A stretch of DNA of 57,724 nt from contig NZ_JADEUG010000022.1 in the NCBI RefSeq assembly GCF_015163665.1, positions 1-57,724 on the forward strand. Reading direction: 5' to 3'. Positions within the stretch are counted from its first letter, which is position 1, and each line of letters begins with the position of its first letter. Below the pieces are notes generated by a model. It was not told where the DNA came from, made no database searches, and was given only the letters and a program-made list of their open reading frames with translations. The translations under genes and the position numbers were made by a program. Positions 50,624 through 57,620 of this stretch are shown piece by piece. The DNA is from Xenorhabdus sp. BG5. GTDB taxonomy: Bacteria > Pseudomonadota > Gammaproteobacteria > Enterobacterales > Enterobacteriaceae.

Positions 50624-51631
50624 ATGTATATTACCGCTATTCCTGATGCGGCTAAAACTTTTCATGCTAATTTTACCCGTGGAGCTAATTATTCCTCTAG
50701 CAATAGTGATACTTTTTATATTTCCCCAACCTCTGAAAATTTATTACGCGTCGCTATTTCAGATTCAAGTTGGTTTTTAAATAAATTAACGTTAGCGGAT
50801 GTTAGCCAAGAAAATGGCGACACAATTAGTTTAGGTAATAATACCCTCCATACAGGAAGGATTATTGATGGGAGATTCCATAAACGAGCGAACATGGAAA
50901 GTACGCCTTATGCTTTAGAGGAAACGGATACCTGTGCCGCTATTTCTTATGAACAAATGTCACTGATTGCCAATAGTGGCAGTGGTGATGATGAACACTT
51001 TACTCAAGTGATGTCTGATTTGTTTTCTAAAACAGTATCGCTAGATATGATTAGAGTCGGCTTTAATGGTGAATTCTGTGCCTATCCAACTCAACCCGAA
51101 ATATATAAACGGGGGCAGGATGTTAATAGAGGCTGGCATACAATAGCGAAAGAATTTAATAAAGGTTCACAGGTTATCACCGATAAAATCGTTTTGGGTA
51201 AAGATGGGGATTTTCCTAACTTAGATGCTATCGCAAATTATCTTATCACTAAAAAAATTCCAGAAGAATTTCGCTTGGTAGTATTGGTCGGTTCAGAACT
51301 GGCAGCTCTTTATCGGGAAAAGTTATTTAGTGCTTCAAATAAGGCGGCAGATATTCAAGCCAGTCAAATGGCTCTCAGTACCGTTGCAGGGCGCTTTGCA
51401 CTCATTCCACCGTTTATGCCTGGTCGTCGATTAGTTGTGACCACATTAGATAATTTGCATATCTATACGCTAAAAAATAGCCGACGTTTTCGCGCGGAAT
51501 TTGTTGATGAAAGAAAAGCTTATGAGCATAGCTACCTGCGTTATGAGGGTTACGGCTTAGGGGATGGAAATCTTTATGCAGCAGTAGATGAAAATGCAAT
51601 CCATATTGAAGATGGAGTGTTTTCTCTATGA
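50624..51631 (+). CDS. P2 gpN-like major capsid protein
   Basis: A 335-residue protein that aligns by eye with P2 major capsid protein gpN: FYISPTSENLLRVAISDSSW with gpN FTVEPSVTQTL...ESSDFL, DMIRVGFNG with FIMAGFNG, KIVLGKDGDFPNLDAIA with IRVGKGGDYASLDALV, RLVVLVGSEL with DLVVIVGRQL and DNLHIYTLKNSRR with ENLSIYYMDDSHR. About 30 residues precede the alignable part, comparable to the peptide removed from gpN during maturation. The RBS is AAGGATATT. It overlaps the gpO-like gene by four bases. A capsid gene of its own is unusual for a P4-type satellite. Confidence 0.83.
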   Translation: MYITAIPDAAKTFHANFTRGANYSSSNSDTFYISPTSENLLRVAISDSSWFLNKLTLADVSQENGDTISLGNNTLHTGRIIDGRFHKRANMESTPYALEETDTCAAISYEQMSLIANSGSGDDEHFTQVMSDLFSKTVSLDMIRVGFNGEFCAYPTQPEIYKRGQDVNRGWHTIAKEFNKGSQVITDKIVLGKDGDFPNLDAIANYLITKKIPEEFRLVVLVGSELAALYREKLFSASNKAADIQASQMALSTVAGRFALIPPFMPGRRLVVTTLDNLHIYTLKNSRRFRAEFVDERKAYEHSYLRYEGYGLGDGNLYAAVDENAIHIEDGVFSL

Positions 51632-52149
51632 ATGAATCACAGTTAATGACTACTTGGATTTGTGTTGCCACGGAGGGGCAAACCGTCGATAGGCGTATTA
51701 TCGAAGCACAATGGTTGCATGAAATTGCAGAAACCTACGATACGAATTATTACACGGCGTTAATCTGGGAAGAGCATAACCGCGATCTTGATAATTTAGG
51801 GGAAGTGCTCGCCGCTCGGACGGACGTCATTGATGGAAAAGTCCGGCTTTATTTGCGATTAAGACCTAATCTCAAGCTCGTAGAATATAATACGCGAGGG
51901 CAAAAACTATTTTGTTCTATCGAAGTTATGGAAGACTTCCAAGGTGAGGGGATCTTCTATTTAGGTGGTCTGGCTGTTACAGATAGCCCTGCGAGTGTCG
52001 GAACCGATAGATTAAAATTCAGCATTAATCGTTCTCATTTTTCCCGCAAGAAAAGTAAGTTTTCGATTAGTTCGCCGAGAGAATTTAATCTTTCGGATGG
52101 GCTTAAAAATACGAAGAATCGTTGGTTTACCGCAATCTCCGCAGGTTAA
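51628..52149 (+). CDS. P2 gpO-like capsid maturation protease, scaffold-less
   Basis: A 173-residue homologue of the protease half of P2 gpO. CVATEGQTVDRRIIEAQWLH matches gpO RIGVEGDTCDGRVISAQDIQ, and YLGGLAVTDSPASVGTDRLKF matches YLVGLAVTDDPASLGTEYLEF. The serine-protease triad of gpO is kept as D21, H50 (WEEH) and S97 (FCSIEV). gpO is about 284 residues with a C-terminal scaffolding domain; here only about 40 residues follow the protease core, so most of the scaffold is missing. Gene order is N then O, opposite to P2. Likely cuts the satellite's or helper's capsid protein. Confidence 0.82.
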   Translation: MNESQLMTTWICVATEGQTVDRRIIEAQWLHEIAETYDTNYYTALIWEEHNRDLDNLGEVLAARTDVIDGKVRLYLRLRPNLKLVEYNTRGQKLFCSIEVMEDFQGEGIFYLGGLAVTDSPASVGTDRLKFSINRSHFSRKKSKFSISSPREFNLSDGLKNTKNRWFTAISAG

Positions 52150-52156
52150 CGCTTTT

Positions 52157-52178
52157 GCCCGGTTTAGGCTGGGCTATT
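52157..52178 (+). terminator. Weak hairpin after gpO-like gene
   Basis: GCCC and GGGC enclose GGTTTAGGCT and are followed by TATTTTTC. A short stem but with a T run; plausible end of the capsid transcript. Confidence 0.5.
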
Positions 52179-52221
52179 TTTCTTATCCCTATCAACTTCG
52201 TAGTTTAAGCCGATTTTAATC

Positions 52222-52734
52222 ATGAAAATAAAAAGGTTGCATCCGTCTGAACGGTTAGGCTATATTGGAAATACGTTAGCAAAATCTAACGTTAGGCGTG
52301 GAAACCTGAGAATAGTAAAGGCGACAGTAGACGCCACATGCGTCTTTTTTTGTGTCGTAAATAATGCCTATCTAATGGCGGCTTACGCCTATCTGAATTC
52401 AATGGTGGCGTTGTCGGAGCACCCGAAAGGGTGGCTGGTTTCCTTTACTACCAGTATTTCCACCTCTGATAACGTCACCGCCCCTATTGAGCGTGGAAAC
52501 TCTGGCGGTGATCCCTTTGATAAAGTAAAGGAGATCATCTTTATGATGGCAGTCCCAGCCCAAACTCAATTTAAATTTCTATTCCTGTGCGTAAAACGCT
52601 CTGATATTACCGCTAAACCCTGCCGTATCGAGGCTACTGCGCTAAACGAACATAACGCGAGAATGCTGCTCATTCATGATTTTGTTCTCTTATTTGCAGG
52701 TCGTTTACCTGTTAAACCAAAGAAAGAGGGCTGA
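52222..52734 (+). CDS. Ash/Icd-like satellite protein overlapping immunity region
   Basis: A 170-residue frame whose end (KRSDITAKPCRIEATALNEHNARMLLIHDFVLLFAGRLPVK) matches the family annotated as Ash or host-division-inhibitor Icd-like in P4 relatives. The upstream part is low in complexity and contains RNA signals (intrinsic terminator at 52330-52351, GNRA hairpin at 52420-52433), so the translated protein may start further downstream, for example at ATG 52542 (MMAVPAQTQFKFLFLCVKRS). In P4 this locus makes the CI immunity RNA and Icd-type proteins. Confidence 0.7.
   Translation: MKIKRLHPSERLGYIGNTLAKSNVRRGNLRIVKATVDATCVFFCVVNNAYLMAAYAYLNSMVALSEHPKGWLVSFTTSISTSDNVTAPIERGNSGGDPFDKVKEIIFMMAVPAQTQFKFLFLCVKRSDITAKPCRIEATALNEHNARMLLIHDFVLLFAGRLPVKPKKEG
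52296..52505 (+). ncRNA. Candidate P4-type immunity RNA region (seqA/seqB/seqC-like)
   Basis: GCGTGGAAAC occurs at 52296 and 52491 in the same direction. Between them CCAGTATTTCCAC (52451-52463) is complementary at 11 of 13 positions to GTGGAAACTCTGG (52493-52505). P4 immunity depends on a short CI RNA whose seqB pairs with seqA and seqC of the nascent transcript and causes early termination; this layout agrees. Exact RNA ends are unknown. Confidence 0.45.
52330..52351 (+). terminator. Intrinsic terminator inside the Ash/Icd-like frame
   Basis: GACGC-CACAT-GCGTC followed by seven T. A terminator within an open frame fits P4-style premature termination of the replication operon in the immune state. 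Confidence 0.7.
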
Positions 52735-52736
52735 AT

Positions 52737-52955
52737 ATGAAAAATACAGTTCATCAAAATACGGTTATTTCTGCTACAGGTGAAAAACAGCTATTAAGAG
52801 TCGCAATGATGACTTCATTTTTCTCTGAATTATTAAATAATAGCTCACTTAGTCATGTTTCAAGCGCAGGCATGGCCGCAGTCATGGAGTGTTTATCGGA
52901 ACAAGTTGAAATCATTATTGAAGAAAGCAGCATGATGAATAAGGACATTAAATAA
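52737..52955 (+). CDS. Small satellite protein before primase
   Basis: A 72-residue protein of unrecognised family with a Ser-rich helical centre (FFSELLNNSSLSHVSSAGMAAVMECL). It starts two bases after the Ash-like stop and its TAA shares one base with the alpha gene start, so it is in the replication operon. In P4 relatives small genes here include a derepression protein (Epsilon), which is a possible role. Confidence 0.65.
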   Translation: MKNTVHQNTVISATGEKQLLRVAMMTSFFSELLNNSSLSHVSSAGMAAVMECLSEQVEIIIEESSMMNKDIK

Positions 52956-55669
52956 TGAATAATCAAAACTATCCAGACGCTTCAATTATGCCAACAAGCA
53001 TACCTTCCGTGACGGATATCGTTAAAGCAGCCAACGGGCGTTGGTATTATATTTTAAGTAACTTAGGCATATCTGTACCTGAAAATCATAGGCACGGCGC
53101 TTGTCCTAAATGTGGTGGCAAAGATCGCTTTCGGTTTGATGATAAAAACGGTAAAGGAACGTGGTTTTGTAATCACTGTGGTAGTGGTGACGGACTCGAT
53201 TTAATCAAATTGGTGACAGGTCAGGATATTAAAACAGCATGTTTTGAAATCAATAAAATACTCCACCTGCCTGGATTTAAAAAAATAACGCCAACCAGAA
53301 TAAAAAAGGCTAGCGCACAAAAAGGTATCGAGTTATTTGAAAAACTGAAAGGTTTATGTCTTTCAGGGGAAAGCCAATATCTCTCAAATAAAGGCTTAAC
53401 TAATCATCAATATTTGATTACTCGGCAACAATATACACAAGGCGAAATTATTTTTCCAATTGGATCACTTTTATTGCCATTAGTTGATAACCAAGTTTCA
53501 ATTAAAGGCGGGCAATTAATCAGCCCGGAAGGGGAAAAGAGCCTGTTATCCGGTTCTGCGCTTTCAGGTTCATTTATTGTTGTCACTGATAAGACGGATA
53601 AAAACATTGAACAGGTTGTGATTACCGAGGGTTTTGCTACAGGACTAAGCCTGTCAAAAGTGATTGATTCTTTCATTGTGGCGGCGGTTGCTGCCACTAA
53701 TCTGGTCAAGGTAGCACAACAGTTGAGAGAGCGGTGGCCACAAGCAAAAATCATTATTGCCGGTGATAATGATTTTATTGATGGTAAAGAAAATACAGGC
53801 AGGCTCTGGGCAGAAAAAGCGGCTAAGGCGGTAGATGGTTGGGTCACATTGCCACCGACTCACTATAAAGCGGATTGGGATGATTACCGACAAGAAAACA
53901 GTGATAACAAGGTAAAAGAGGCTTTCTTTGAAGAAATGACCTACTGCGGAAAAGATAAAACCTATTTACCGCAAGGTTTCCGATTGACTCAAGAATATCT
54001 ATGGTATGACAAACTCGTCAATAAATCGGATGGTGATACCGAAGTCAGGAATATAAAAATTAGCAGCCCGATAAAAGTAACGGCAATTACCTGCGATGCT
54101 GACAGTAGTAATTACGGACGGTTATTAGAATGGGAAGATACATACGGTAATTGCCGTAAGTGGGCTATGCCTATGGAAATGCTCAGCGGAAGCGGTGAAG
54201 AATTACGCCGAGTGCTTTTGGTTAACGGGCTATCTTATATCAATATTTCAGGACAAGCGCGGGCGCACTTGATGGAATATATTTCGCTATGCCGTCCAGA
54301 GAGAAAGGTTACTTGTGTTAATAAAACCGGATGGCACGGTAACGTGTATGTGTTGCAGGATGAAGTTGTCGGCACAGGCGCGGATTCCGTTATTCTTCAG
54401 ACTTCCAGTGTTCAGGGTAAGGATTTTAGAGTATCAGGCACAAGTGAAGAATGGAGAGAGCATATCGGCAAATATTGCGTAGGAAACGCAAGACTCGCCT
54501 TCGCTGTGAGTTTAGCCTTTGCTTCATCATTACTAAAATTAGTGGGTGTCGGTGGTGGCGGCTATCACTTAAAAGGTGAATCCACGGATGGTAAGACAAC
54601 CACAATGAAAGTGGCTGCGTCTGTCTGTGGGGGCGCAGATTATTGGTATACTTGGCGGGCAACCGGCAATGCGCTTGAAGGTACAGCCTGCCGCCGTAAT
54701 GATGCAACATTGATGCTAGATGAAATCAGAGAAGTTGATGGGCGTGAGGCGGGTAATATTGCCTATATGCTGGCAAATGGTCAGGGCAAAGCCAGAGCGA
54801 AAACCGATGGAAGTGTCAGAGAAACCAACCGCTGGAATTTACTTTTCTTATCAACAGGGGAACTCTCTTTAGTTGAACATGCGTCAAATGCGGGTGAACG
54901 CACTTATGCGGGTGTAGAAGTCCGCATGATCCAAATTCCGAGTGATTCCGGTAAATATGGTGTGTTTGAAGAATTACACCAATTTACCAGCGGTAAATCA
55001 CTGGCTGAGTATCTTGAATACGCTGTGACTAAATATCATGGTTCACCGTTCCGCGATTGGCTGAAATATCTCACTCATGATCTCACGTTTATCTCAGGAA
55101 CGGCTAAAGCCTTATTGAAAGAATATACCGCTAAAATGATGCCGGAGAATGCAGGTAATCAGGTTGGTCGTGCAATCACCCGCTTTGCTCTTGTCGCTAT
55201 GGCAGGAGAAATAGCGACAAGAGCTGGAATTACAGGCTGGCAACAAGGAGAAGCGTATACAGCGGCTGAAAAGTGTCTCGCTGCATGGATGAAAGAACGC
55301 GGACACACTGCGAATCAGGAAGATATTACCGCGTTGGAGCAAGTGACCGATTTTATCTCACGTAATCAATTCAGTCGTTTTGCAGATTGGTATGACGAAA
55401 ATAGCCGTCCTCTCAATATGATGGGCTTTCGTCGTGTTGAAAAAGGCACAGGTAATCAAGAGCCAACAGTTCAATTTTATGTTTTATCCTCAGCATGGAA
55501 AGAGATATGCAAAGGCTTTGATCCACGCAAAGTTTCTCGTTTGTGTGTTGAAAAAGGTTGGTTAGAGGCAGGTAAGGACGGCAAGATACAAACGACTATA
55601 CGCCTACCAGAAATAGGACTTAAACGGGTTTACTTATTTAATAGTAACGTCTTAGGTTCTGCCGAATAA
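52955..55669 (+). CDS. P4 alpha-type primase-helicase
   Basis: A 904-residue replication protein like P4 alpha. Zinc finger: C50, C53, C72, C75 in CPKCGGKDRFRFDDKNGKGTW...FCNHC. Toprim-like primase: VVITEGFATGLSL and IIIAGDND (about 220-275). Helicase (DUF927-type) domain with Walker A GESTDGKTT at 541-549 and Walker B LMLDE near 588. The C-terminal about 150 residues should bind the origin repeats. The DNA right after the gene holds those repeats. It makes the satellite's replication independent of the host primase. Confidence 0.93.
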   Translation: MNNQNYPDASIMPTSIPSVTDIVKAANGRWYYILSNLGISVPENHRHGACPKCGGKDRFRFDDKNGKGTWFCNHCGSGDGLDLIKLVTGQDIKTACFEINKILHLPGFKKITPTRIKKASAQKGIELFEKLKGLCLSGESQYLSNKGLTNHQYLITRQQYTQGEIIFPIGSLLLPLVDNQVSIKGGQLISPEGEKSLLSGSALSGSFIVVTDKTDKNIEQVVITEGFATGLSLSKVIDSFIVAAVAATNLVKVAQQLRERWPQAKIIIAGDNDFIDGKENTGRLWAEKAAKAVDGWVTLPPTHYKADWDDYRQENSDNKVKEAFFEEMTYCGKDKTYLPQGFRLTQEYLWYDKLVNKSDGDTEVRNIKISSPIKVTAITCDADSSNYGRLLEWEDTYGNCRKWAMPMEMLSGSGEELRRVLLVNGLSYINISGQARAHLMEYISLCRPERKVTCVNKTGWHGNVYVLQDEVVGTGADSVILQTSSVQGKDFRVSGTSEEWREHIGKYCVGNARLAFAVSLAFASSLLKLVGVGGGGYHLKGESTDGKTTTMKVAASVCGGADYWYTWRATGNALEGTACRRNDATLMLDEIREVDGREAGNIAYMLANGQGKARAKTDGSVRETNRWNLLFLSTGELSLVEHASNAGERTYAGVEVRMIQIPSDSGKYGVFEELHQFTSGKSLAEYLEYAVTKYHGSPFRDWLKYLTHDLTFISGTAKALLKEYTAKMMPENAGNQVGRAITRFALVAMAGEIATRAGITGWQQGEAYTAAEKCLAAWMKERGHTANQEDITALEQVTDFISRNQFSRFADWYDENSRPLNMMGFRRVEKGTGNQEPTVQFYVLSSAWKEICKGFDPRKVSRLCVEKGWLEAGKDGKIQTTIRLPEIGLKRVYLFNSNVLGSAE

Positions 55670-55699
55670 CTGGAATAAAACTGACCATCTTATTTATTT

Positions 55700-55884
55700 G
55701 GTGTAACAGGTGTAACAGGTGTAACACTCATGATTTTTAAGAGGTTTTTATGTTACACCTTTTATTTTTAAATGGGTAACAAGGTGTAACACATAAAGGT
55801 TTGTTACACCTGTTACACCTGGCATTTTGATAAAGGGTAACAACTTTATTCCTTATAATTCAACGATGTTACACCTGTTACACC
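55700..55884. repeat. Satellite replication origin with GGTGTAACA iterons
   Basis: Nine perfect copies of the 9-mer GGTGTAACA: direct at 55700, 55709, 55718 and 55783; inverted (TGTTACACC) at 55751, 55802, 55811, 55867 and 55876. Two GGGTAACA partial copies lie at about 55774 and 55834. The array directly follows the alpha gene; P4 ori1 and crr are bound by alpha at similar repeats (P4 type GGTGAACAG). Very likely the origin. Confidence 0.82.
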
Positions 55885-55951
55885 TGAAAATAGAAAGGTA
55901 TGTATTAAATTGGCTTTATTCTGGAAGGCATTAAGACGAGGATTATCAACA

Positions 55952-56164
55952 ATGCGCGTAATGAAAATATATTGCCCAGAGTGCAACGAGCAGGCAACAA
56001 TCAAAAAAATCAAAGTGGAAAGATTGGATAACATACCGGAGATTTACTGTTGTTGTAATGATGTTGAATGTGGTCATACATACGTTTTAACCCTAAGTTT
56101 TTCACATTCGATACGCCCTAGTAAGTTGGTGCAAGATCCAAGTAATCATATATTGAAGTTGTAA
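55952..56164 (+). CDS. Ogr/Delta-type zinc-finger late activator
   Basis: A 70-residue protein from ATG 55952 (GAGG upstream; ATG 55961 is the alternative). C-P-E-C ... C-C-C-N-D-V-E-C-G-H is the C-x2-C/C-x4-C zinc finger of Ogr, followed by the expected HTYVLTLSFSHSIRPS. Ogr/Delta activate late promoters of P2-type phages. P4 Delta has two fused finger domains; this protein has one, like phage Ogr. It may turn on both satellite and helper late genes. Confidence 0.85.
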   Translation: MRVMKIYCPECNEQATIKKIKVERLDNIPEIYCCCNDVECGHTYVLTLSFSHSIRPSKLVQDPSNHILKL

Positions 56165-56779
56165 TCACCTGAGAAATAGCATCAATAATTGTCTGGAGCA
56201 GAACGCTAACAGTGAAAATAAATTTTTCACACAATTTCAGTTTACATTTCCTCCTACCCCGCATAAACACTAACTTTTTAGTTTTTATGTTGGGTTTCCT
56301 ACCAAGTAGGAATCTCACGTAAAATAGAAAAATCATTTTATTTCAAATAAATACAATTAACCCCCCAGAGTGGGGCTGGATAACAAACTGAAATTTCCTG
56401 AAATTCTTTTCACTTATTTCAGTTTGAGATTTTCCTCACACAGCCAGTACTGGTGCGGTCTGGCGATTTGGTTTGTAGAATTTTAAAACTGAAAAAACTT
56501 TTTGATCCAAAACGTGCAGGCGGGTGCGGTGTAGTGCGTTTTACGTCTGGTTTACGTTTATTTCGTGGGAATTACGTGGCGTGAGCGTGATGTAGTGACG
56601 TGATCTAAATGAACCCATCCCCCGCCGCAAGATTGTATCTGTGTACCTTAGCGGGTGATTGGTTGCGTTGTATGAGGATGTAAAAATCTGCACTTAAAGA
56701 TAATCCACACTTAGAACACTATTGTTGAATAAATACTCAGATTGCGTACAATTCACATGTACATATCTGGAGATAAATT
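56165..56779. other. Long non-coding region, possible cos/packaging zone
   Basis: About 615 bases without a convincing gene. Visible structure: TTCCTAC-CAA-GTAGGAA palindrome (56296-56312), CCCC-AGAGT-GGGG hairpin near 56362-56374, an 11-bp inverted repeat CAAACTGAAAT/ATTTCAGTTTG (56384-56394, 56416-56426), three TTACGT boxes (56541, 56552, 56572), and on the - strand a GCGGCGGGGGATGGG stretch near 56614-56628 that recalls the G-rich P2 cos. No tRNA seen. Confidence 0.5.
56757..56764. promoter_or_regulatory. Palindrome before phd, possible operator
   Basis: ATGTACAT, with a nearby GCGTACA at about 56744-56750, lies 16 bases before the phd start. Phd-type antitoxins repress their own operon through short palindromes containing GTAC; assignment is tentative. 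Confidence 0.45.
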
Positions 56780-57001
56780 ATGCGTACATACACCTCAACC
56801 CAAGCACGAGCCAATATTTCCGAAGTGTTGGATGCTGCAACTCATGGCGAACCGGTTGAAATTACTCGTCGAGACGGCAGTTCAGCTGTTGTTATCAGTA
56901 AAGCAGAATTTGAGGCATACCAGAATGCTAAACTGGATGCAGAATTTGATACGATTATGCAGCGTCATGGGCATACGGTAGAGGCACTGACAAACCGATG
57001 A
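56780..57001 (+). CDS. phd: Phd/YefM-family antitoxin
   Basis: A 73-residue antitoxin: the N-terminal DNA-binding domain RTYTSTQARANISEVLDAATHGEPVEITRRDGSSAVVISKAEFEAY is typical of Phd/YefM, and the flexible C-terminus (FDTIMQRHGHTVEALTNR) should bind the toxin. GGAG lies before the ATG. It overlaps the toxin start (ATGA), giving coupled expression. Confidence 0.92.
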   Translation: MRTYTSTQARANISEVLDAATHGEPVEITRRDGSSAVVISKAEFEAYQNAKLDAEFDTIMQRHGHTVEALTNR

Positions 57002-57396
57002 AATGGGTCAGCGCGCAGGAAGTCATCGCTTTTCATGATCGTATATTGCAACGGCTTCCCGGCGTTGCTGGCATGCCCGATGCTGGTAGAGCTGAAGCAC
57101 TTATCTATCGAGTGCAAAACCGTACCCACTATGAAGGTGTAACAGACATCTTTGAACTTGCAGCCACCTACTGGGTTGCTATCGCTCGCGGTCATATCTT
57201 TAATGATGGCAATAAACGCACGGCGTTTTTCGTTACCATGACTTTTCTTTACCGTAACGGTATCAAGATCCATGATAACGATAATACGCTGGAAAACTTA
57301 ACGGTTGAAGCTGCCACGGGTGAGAAGACCGTTGAGCAACTGGCGCGACATCTGCGCGAATTGATAGACGGTGCTGAGCCAAGCTGTAAGACATAA
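56998..57396 (+). CDS. doc: Doc-family toxin (Fic fold)
   Basis: A 132-residue Doc toxin with the inverted Fic motif H66-I-F-N-D-G-N-K-R-T. Doc phosphorylates elongation factor EF-Tu and stops translation until neutralised by Phd. The motif is complete, so it is probably active. As the last gene before the right attachment-like site it can stabilise the element by post-segregational killing or abort phage growth. Confidence 0.93.
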   Translation: MKWVSAQEVIAFHDRILQRLPGVAGMPDAGRAEALIYRVQNRTHYEGVTDIFELAATYWVAIARGHIFNDGNKRTAFFVTMTFLYRNGIKIHDNDNTLENLTVEAATGEKTVEQLARHLRELIDGAEPSCKT

Positions 57397-57442
57397 TCAC
57401 AATTGATTTTTTATGAGAAATAAGTGAACACTCCATTTTGCC

Positions 57443-57462
57443 GTGTACCCAAGGGTGTACCC
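57443..57462. repeat. Putative right attachment site / junction with next element
   Basis: GTGTACCCAAGGGTGTACCC, 19 of 20 bases identical to the left site at 46891. It is followed by its own GGTACACGG (about 57561) and a second integrase start, so it may be the junction of two tandem elements. Confidence 0.6.
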
Positions 57463-57596
57463 CTAGAAAATATTGAATAGAGCAAATCCAGTATTTATGC
57501 AGGTTTAAGCCTGATACTCAATGAATAGATTCTCCCCAGTGATCACAAAACCCATTTAGTGGTACACGGCCATTTTTTACATTGGAAATTGCACAA

Positions 57597-57620
57597 ATGC
57601 CGAAATTCACAGACGCTGGA
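57597..57620 (+). pseudogene. Start of a second P4-type integrase, truncated
   Basis: ATG 57597 opens MPKFTDAG, like MPKLTDKE of the satellite integrase, after a shared upstream stretch TTTTTTACATTG. Homology stops after about eight codons where a transposase gene end begins. The rest of the gene is lost or lies beyond the window. Confidence 0.65.

Larger units (their letters stand above)
46891..57462. mobile_element. P4-like phage satellite with own capsid and protease genes
   Basis: A roughly 10.6-kb element bounded by near-identical 20-bp sites. Contents in order: integrase, unknown 229-residue gene, decamer repeats, AlpA-like regulator, unknown helical protein, gpN-like capsid, gpO-like protease, Ash/Icd-like gene with immunity-type RNA signals, small gene, alpha primase-helicase, iteron origin, Ogr-like activator, long non-coding region, Phd-Doc. 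No portal, terminase or tail genes are present, so it must depend on a helper phage of P2 type. Confidence 0.8.

Noticed and set aside
52222..52541. Full-length Ash/Icd-like protein as certain product
   Set aside because: Kept only as the outer limit of the frame, because an intrinsic terminator and pairing repeats indicate RNA function in the first two thirds.
55700..55884. GGTGTAACA repeats as a CRISPR array
   Set aside because: Units are 9 bases, partly without spacers and in both orientations; they fit a P4-type origin. No cas gene is nearby.
56118..56336. Reading frame on - strand for a 72-residue hydrophobic, basic peptide
   Set aside because: It overlaps the end of the Ogr-like gene, has no ribosome site or family resemblance, and lies in a palindrome-rich non-coding zone.
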